Assembly: GCF_036417845.1 (NCBI RefSeq)
Contig: NC_090012.1
Location: 1,116,001 to 1,180,000, forward strand
From: Apteryx mantelli
Lineage: Eukaryota; Chordata; Aves; Apterygiformes; Apterygidae
DNA length: 64,000 bases
Direction of reading: 5' to 3'
The notes under the pieces are model-generated. The model was not told the DNA's origin. It worked only from the letters and a program-made list of their open reading frames with translations, and did no database searches. Each line of letters opens with the position of its first letter. Position 1 is the first letter of the stretch. Shown here piece after piece: positions 58,861 to 64,000 of this stretch. Position numbers and translations under genes: made by a program.

Positions 58861-58952
58861 CCCCCCCCCCCCCCCCCCCCCCCGCAGCCCCGAACGGCCG
58901 CTGCCCGCAGCAGGTGGATCTGAAGCTCCGGGTCGAGAAGCTGCATGTGAAG

Positions 58953-59099
58953 ATGGTGCCGGGGGCGGCGGCGGGCGAGGCCCCGGGCCGGGAGTCCAAG
59001 GAGGACCGGGAGGAGCGGGTCCTGGCCGTGCTGGGCATCGTGGGCACCGTGCTCAACCTCCTGGTCATCATCTTCGTCTACGTCTACACCACCATCTAG
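58953..59099 (+). CDS. TUNAR (BNLN)-like single-pass membrane micropeptide, 48 aa
   Basis: 48 residues, the same length as human TUNAR, with no gap needed. It starts MVPG, then an Ala/Gly/Glu-rich head, then ESKEDREERVLAVLGIVGTV and LNLLVIIFVYVYTTI. Human TUNAR as I recall it reads ESKEESVLAMLGIIGTILNL then IVIIFVYIYTTL, so the ESKE motif, the whole membrane segment and the YTT tail match. TUNAR/BNLN is an ER peptide of neural and beta cells reported to interact with SERCA2 and alter calcium handling. The ATG context is strong (AAGATGG). The exon's acceptor is one of two in-frame choices near 58915 (CCCGCAGCAG). The frame is open upstream (VDLKLRVEKLHVK), so an N-terminal extension from the MQCV start is possible but has a weaker start. 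It lies between SHKBP1 and LTBP4; I know of no annotated human gene there of this kind. Confidence 0.8.
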   Translation: MVPGAAAGEAPGRESKEDREERVLAVLGIVGTVLNLLVIIFVYVYTTI

Positions 59100-60353
59100 G
59101 GCGGCCCCGCCGCCGCCGCCGCAAGCACAAGGGAGGCGGCCGCCGCCCCCCCCCCGGGGCGCCCGGAGCCGGCGGGGCCGCCCCGTCCCCCAGCGCTTTC
59201 GGGGGCCCCCGGCGCCGCCTCCCGCCGGCTCCCACGGGGCCGGGGCGCCCCAGAGACTCGCGGGGGGGTGGGGGGGGGCGCGGGGGGGGGCTTTTGTACC
59301 GACCATGTTGTACTTGTGCGGTTTTATACGCCACGGGGGGTGAAATATCCACGGTGAAACATCTCCCGAGCGGCCCGTGAGTGTCTGCGGGGAGGGGGGG
59401 GGGGGCCGCCGTCCGTCCGTCCGTCCGTCCGTGCATCCCCCGGGGCTAGGGAAGCGCCCCCCGACGCCCCCGCCCCGGCGGCAGGTGGAAGCGGCGGGGG
59501 ATGGAGCAGGCGAGGCCCCCGGACGCCTGGGCCCTTCTCCGGGAATCGGGGGAGGTGGCAGGGGGCCTGGCGGGCTCCAACAAGTGGCAGCTGCCTGCCC
59601 GGACGCCTGGGCCCTCCCCGCTGCACGTGGAGGAGCCCGGCCCCGGGTGCAAGCGGCAGCGGGGCCCCCCCCGGCCGGGGCGGCGGGCAGGGGCGGGCCG
59701 GGGGGTCCCGGTCGCGGTGCCGGTGCCGGTACCGGGCACCTGCGCGGGGGCCCCGCCCCGGTGCCGGCCATTGGCTGCGGGCGGGGCGGGCTGGGGGCCG
59801 GGCCTGGCTCCGCCGCTCGCCCCTGCCCCGCCGGAGAGCAGCGCGCTCGGCCGGGACCCGCCGCGCCGCCCCGCCGGGAGCCCCCGGACCCCTCCGCCGT
59901 GAGCCCCGTGCACCCCCCGCCGGGACCCCCCCATCCCCGTGCGCCCCCCCGGACCCTCCGCCGAGAGACCCGTGCACTCCCCCCGCCGGGACCCCCCGCT
60001 GAGCTCCGTGCACCCCCCCCCCGGATCCGTCTGCCGTGAGACCCCCCAGACTCCCCCGCCGTGAGCCCCGTGCGCCCCCCGGAGCCCCGGGCACCCCCCC
60101 AGACCTCCTCCGACGTGACCCCCCGAGACCCGAGCCCCCCCCCCCGAAGCCCGTGCACTCCCCCTTGAGCTCCCCATTCCGGTGAGCCCCCCCCAGGCCC
60201 GTACACCCCCCAAATCCCCTCCCCTGAGCCCCCCCGGGAGCTCCCCCGTGCACCCCCCCGAGCCCCGTGTCCCCCCGGTGCCTCCCCCCCCCCCCGTGAG
60301 CGCCCCCGAGCGCCCCGGCGGGGATGCGCTGAGCCCCCCCCCCCCGGCGCGCG
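59100..60353. promoter_or_regulatory. TUNAR-like 3' flank and LTBP4 promoter/5'UTR
   Basis: No canonical poly(A) signal is seen for the small gene. At about 59767 an inverted CCAAT (CCATTGGCTGCGG) and GC boxes mark the likely LTBP4 promoter. From 59885 to 60290 a ~30 bp repeat (CCCCGTGCACCCCCC type) precedes the LTBP4 ATG. A two-codon upstream frame, ATGCGCTGA, starts at 60324. Confidence 0.5.
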
Positions 60354-62469
60354 ATGCGGCCCCCCCCGCCGGGCGCCCTCTGCCTCCTGGGGACCCTCCT
60401 GGCGCTGGGGGCGCGGGGACAGCGCGGCCCGGGCCCGGCGCAGACGGGGCGGCGAGAGCCCGCGCCCGCGGGGTGAGTCCGCCCGCGGGGCCCAGGCGTC
60501 CGGGACCCTTTACCCCCCCCTTCTTCCCCTCCTCGACCCCCGGGGGGGCCCAGGCGTCCGAGACCCCTTACCCCCCCCTTCCCCTCCAGCTTCCCTTCCC
60601 CTCCTCGACCCCCGGGGGGCCCAGGCGTCCCGGCCCCGTGGCGGCCCCCCCGGCGGTGGGGCGGGGGCGGCCCCGGCGCGGTGCCCCCTCCCGGCGCTGA
60701 CAGGTGCGGGGGGGGGCGCGGGGGGGCCCTGCGCTGCCGGGGGGCGCCGCCCCCGCCCGGGGCCCCCGCGCTGCCCGCGCCACCGCGGGCCGTGATGGCT
60801 TTTCCATGCGGCTGGGGGATGGGGCGGGGGGGCCCGGGGGGGGGCTGGCAGCGGCCGCCGCCGCCTCCTGAAGCGGCTCCTGGAAAAAGTGCGGCGGAGG
60901 GGCCGGGGGGGCCGCGCTTCCTGCGCCGCCCCCGCCCGGGCCCCCCCGGGCCCCCCCGGCCTCAGTTTCCCTCCTGGCGGCTGCAGCACGGGGGGCGGCG
61001 AGGCAGGGGGCGAGGGGGGGGGCCCGGACGCCTGGGTCCCTTCCCCGCCTGGGGGAGGGAACGGTTGGTGAAGTGAGATGTCCGGTCTCAGCAAGATCCA
61101 GCCCCCCCCCCCGGGGGGTCCCCTCTCTGGCGGAGGGGGGGGGATGTGGCCGGGGCCCCCCCTCACTGCCGCCCCCCCCAGCCCCAGCGTGTGCGGGGAG
61201 TCCTGCTGCCCCGGCTGGAGCCCGGTCCCCCCCACCCGCCCCTGCGGCAAAGGTACGGGGGGGCTGGGGGGAGCAGTGGGGCTGGGGGGAGCAGTGGGGC
61301 CGGGGGCGCCGGGGGGAGCCATGGGGCCGGGGGGAGCCGGGGGCCGGGGGGAGCCGGGGGCCGGCGGTTTATGGGACCGGGGGGAGCCATTCCCGATATG
61401 GGCTCTAGATGGCAGCAGCTCCCCACTCACGGGCCGGTGGGGGGGACCCCGGGGGGGTGTGGGGTTTCCTATGGAATATGGGATTCCCTATGGGGTCTAG
61501 GGGGTCCCCTATGGGATATGAGTTCCTCATGGGGATCCCTCATGGGATATGGGGTCCCCTATGGGGTGCAGGGCTTCCCTGTGGGGTGTGGAGTCCTCGA
61601 TGAGTGTCCCCTATGGGGTATAGGCGTTCTCCTATGGGGTGTGGGGTTTCCTATGGGGTAGGGGGTCCCCTACAGGGTGTAGGGATTCCCCTATGGGGTG
61701 TGGGGTCCCCTATGGAGTATGGGGGTCCCCTATGGAGCATGGGCTTTCCTACGGGCTATAGGCATTTCCCTATGGGATGCGAGTTCTCCATGGAACTCCT
61801 ACGGGGTATGGGGGTCTCTGCTAAGGCATGGGGGGGACGTGGGGCTGGCCGGGGGGTCTCAGCCCCTCACCCGTCCCCCCGCAGCTGTCTGCGCCCCGCT
61901 GTGCCGGGGCGGGGGGCCGTGCCGGGCGCCCCCCCACTGCCGCTGCCGCCCGGGCCCCGCCGGCCCCCGCTGCGAGAGAGCTGCCCCGGGGGGCCACGGG
62001 GAGCCGCCCCCCACGGGGCCGCCCCCCACCCCGGCCACCCCGCGGCCCCCCGCCTCGCTGCGCTGGCAGCCGCTGACGTGAGTGGGGCGCGTGGGGCGCG
62101 GGCGAAGCGGGGGCCCCTCCGGGTGCGGGGCAGCTGGGGGGGGCTCCATCTAACCCCCCCCCCGCGGGTCCCTCCCCGGGCTGGGAGAAATGGGGGGCTG
62201 GGGTGGGAGCCCGGACGCCTGGGCCCTCCGCGGCAGGGCAGGGGGATGCGGGATTGGGGGGGGGTCCAGAGTGGTGACCCCCCCCCCGGCCCCTCCCAGG
62301 CTCTCGGAGCTGCGGTCAGTGCTGCGCCGCCGCGTGCGCCCTGCCGACAAGATGAGCTCTCTGCTGGCCAGGCACCTGGAGAGCCACGGGAGACGGGGAC
62401 GGGGACCCCCCCGGGCGCAGAGCCCCACGGCGCGCCCGCCCCGTGGCCAGCACCAGCCCCGCACGCCCG
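60354..62469 (+). CDS. LTBP4: LTBP4, latent TGF-beta-binding protein 4, first four coding exons (3' part outside window)
   Basis: Exons 60354-60472, 61182-61252, 61885-62077 and 62300-62469 join in frame. Exon 1 encodes a signal peptide (MRPPPPGALCLLGTLLALGA, cleavage near ARG-QRG). Exon 2 gives SVCGESCCPGWSPVPPTRPC, the fibrillin/LTBP N-terminal Cys-rich motif. Exon 3 gives a complete six-cysteine EGF-like module (CAPLCRGGGPCRAPPHCRC...C) and ends in LRWQPLT. Exon 4 continues LSELRSVLRRRVRP with a basic tail, matching human LTBP4 LNWQPLTLQEARALLKRRRP. LTBP4 is a secreted microfibril-associated protein needed for elastic fibres that carries latent TGF-beta. Exon 2 has two acceptors six bases apart, both in frame (61182 or 61188). 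The position after SHKBP1 agrees with human. The next EGF exon is not in the window. Confidence 0.88.
61450..61830. repeat. Minisatellite in LTBP4 intron 2, ~20-25 bp unit
   Basis: About 17 copies of TCCCCTATGGGGTATGGGG with variants; a shorter G-rich repeat (GGGGGGAGCAGTGGGGC) precedes it at 61255-61340. Confidence 0.85.
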
Positions 62470-63140
62470 GTAAGGGGGGGTCTGCACACCCCCGTCCAGG
62501 GGGGCTGGGACCCCGGGAAGGGGGCTGCGGTGGCGGACACAGCTGGAGCACAGGGGGACCCCGGGGGGGGCAGGCAGGGGTGGGGGGCTGCGGCCGGGGG
62601 CTCCCAGCCGGCTCCTCTCAGCGGAGGCTGACAAGGATTTTCCAGCTGACGTCAGCCCCCGGCTGGGGGGGAGGCAACCGCGGGGGGCTGGGGGCCCTGG
62701 AGGGGGGCCGGGCAGGCTGCCCCCCCCCAAACCTCCCTCCTTGCCCACTGCAGTCTGGCAGGGGGGGCAGGAAGGGGGTCCCCAGCAGCTTCCCCTGCCT
62801 GAGTGGCCCAGTGCCCATCACCGTGGCCTCGTGGCTGTTGGTTCTGCGGCCTCTCCGGAAGGTGCGTGTTGGGGTTCATGGTGGCGGGGGCCCAGGGCCC
62901 CCCCTCAGTCCGGGCCAGGTGGCTGCGGCTCTGCAAGGAGACCCCCCAGGCCCGGCCCCCTTGGCGGGACCCCGCGGAGGAGCCCCGGCGTCCTGGCTCC
63001 CGGCCGCTCTCCCGCTCCAGCCACTGCACCCTCCGGTGCTCCCCGCACTGGGAGCGGACCCAGGCGTCCTGGCTGCTGGGGGGGGGGTGACGTCAGCGGC
63101 TGTTCGTGCAGCCCCAGGATGCGGGGGGGTGCCCGGGGCC
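62470..63140. other. LTBP4 intron, no exon recognised
   Basis: GC-rich intronic sequence. No Cys-rich exon of LTBP type on the plus strand. Confidence 0.45.
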
Positions 63141-63149
63141 CGGCCTGTC

Positions 63150-64000
63150 TGTCTGTCCGTCTCCTGTCTGGGCGTCCCGCGTCCCTAGCGAGGTCCCCAT
63201 CCGGGATGCTGTGTCCCCAGTGAGGTCTGTGCCGGTGGCTGCCGGGGTCTTGGTCCCCAGCGAGGTCTGGGGGCCTCGGGGAGGTCTGTATCTGGGGGGA
63301 CCCTGCTCCCCGGGGTGATCTGTGTCGGGTGCTGCTGAGGACTGGCGGTGTCGTGTCCCCAGTGAGGTCTGTGCTGCGACTTGTCCGGGGGCAAGGTCAC
63401 CATCTGGGGGGACCTTTGTCCTCGGTGAGTTTCCTGTTCGGGGGTCCCTGTCCTGAGGTGCCGTGTCCCCAGCGAGACTCCTGTCTAGGGGGACACTTGT
63501 CCCCATCAAGATCCCTGTTCTGAGGTGCCGTGTCCCCAGAGAGACTCCCATCTAGCGGGACACTTGTCCCCAGTGAGGTCCCTTTTTGGGGGGTGCTGTG
63601 TCCCCAGTAAAGTCCTTGTCTGGGGGCCGTATCGCCATCAAGGTTCCTGTCCAAGAGACCTATGTCCCCGGTGAGGTCCCCTGGTTCCCTGTCTGGGGAC
63701 CATGTCCCTGGAGAGGTCCCTGTCCAGGTGTCCTAGTCTTGGGCCATATCCCCAGTGAGATCCCTGTCCAGGAGTCCTGTGTCCTCAGGAAGGTCCCTGT
63801 CCAGGGTCGCTGTGTGGGGCCGTGTCCCCGGTGAGGTCCCGTCCAGGGCAGTGTGTCTGGCAAGGTCCTCGTCTGAGAGTCCCACGTCCCCAGCAAGGTC
63901 CTGCCTGGGGTCCCTGTCTGGGTCTTGTCCCCAGCGAGGCCCTGTCCAGGGTCCATATCCCAAAGTTCTGTCTGGGCCATGTTCCCAGCAAGCTCCCTGT
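63150..64000. repeat. Minisatellite in LTBP4 intron, ~35-45 bp unit, runs off the window
   Basis: About 20 degenerate copies of GTGTCCCCAGTGAGGTCCCT followed by GTCTGGGG(G). Confidence 0.85.

Noticed and set aside
62470-64000. Further LTBP4 EGF exons
   Set aside because: No plus-strand Cys-rich frame with splice sites; only intron and minisatellite sequence.
1-64000. Retroviral, LTR, LINE, SINE or DNA-transposon remains; tRNA, rRNA and CRISPR arrays
   Set aside because: None recognised. The tandem arrays have no spacer/repeat alternation, and no coding or terminal-repeat signature of a mobile element was seen; a library search could still find short decayed pieces.

Overview
The window is vertebrate genomic DNA: multi-exon genes with GT-AG introns, AATAAA-type poly(A) signals, CpG-rich promoters and extreme GC content. 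The gene order PLD3 - HIPK4 - PRX - SERTAD1 - BLVRB - SPTBN4 - SHKBP1 - (TUNAR-like) - LTBP4 matches human 19q13.2. The genes are very compact: the coding part of SPTBN4, 35 exons, fits in 18 kb. Coding third positions are almost all G or C, most long introns and spacers hold their own G/C-rich minisatellite, and I recognise no LINE, SINE, DNA transposon or retroviral remnant. This fits a sauropsid, most likely a bird GC-rich microchromosome of the kind where 19q13 genes were long reported missing from assemblies. A crocodilian or turtle is not excluded; no species call is possible from sequence alone.

Layout. 1-0.55 kb: last two exons of PLD3 (+). 1.6-3.8 kb: HIPK4 (-), whole, convergent with PLD3. 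4.2-9.6 kb: PRX, periaxin (-), whole. 9.6-17.1 kb: gene-poor spacer with several minisatellites. 17.2-17.9 kb: SERTAD1 (-). 18-21.3 kb: minisatellite and a CpG-rich segment with repeated CCAAT and octamer-like boxes; no SERTAD3 seen. 21.3-24.6 kb: BLVRB (-), five exons. 25.4-46.9 kb: SPTBN4 (+), whole, head-to-head with BLVRB across 0.9 kb. 47.3-54.1 kb: SHKBP1 (+), 17 exons, behind a promoter with seven CCAAT boxes. 55-58.9 kb: long minisatellites and the 5' part of a small unlisted gene. 58.95-59.10 kb: a 48-residue single-pass membrane micropeptide that looks like a paralogue of TUNAR (BNLN). 60.4-62.5 kb: first four coding exons of LTBP4 (+), which runs out of the window.

Functions. PRX and SPTBN4 are both structural proteins of myelinated nerve (Schwann-cell scaffold; axon initial segment and node). 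BLVRB reduces flavins and biliverdin, PLD3 is an endolysosomal nuclease, HIPK4 a kinase, SERTAD1 a cell-cycle co-regulator, SHKBP1 an adaptor in CIN85 and receptor traffic, LTBP4 a matrix protein that holds latent TGF-beta. They are linked by conserved synteny rather than by one pathway. The most notable item is the TUNAR-like gene: several neighbours have paralogues on human 14q (PLD4, AHNAK2, SPTB, LTBP2), as does TUNAR, so it may be a whole-genome-duplication sister of TUNAR.
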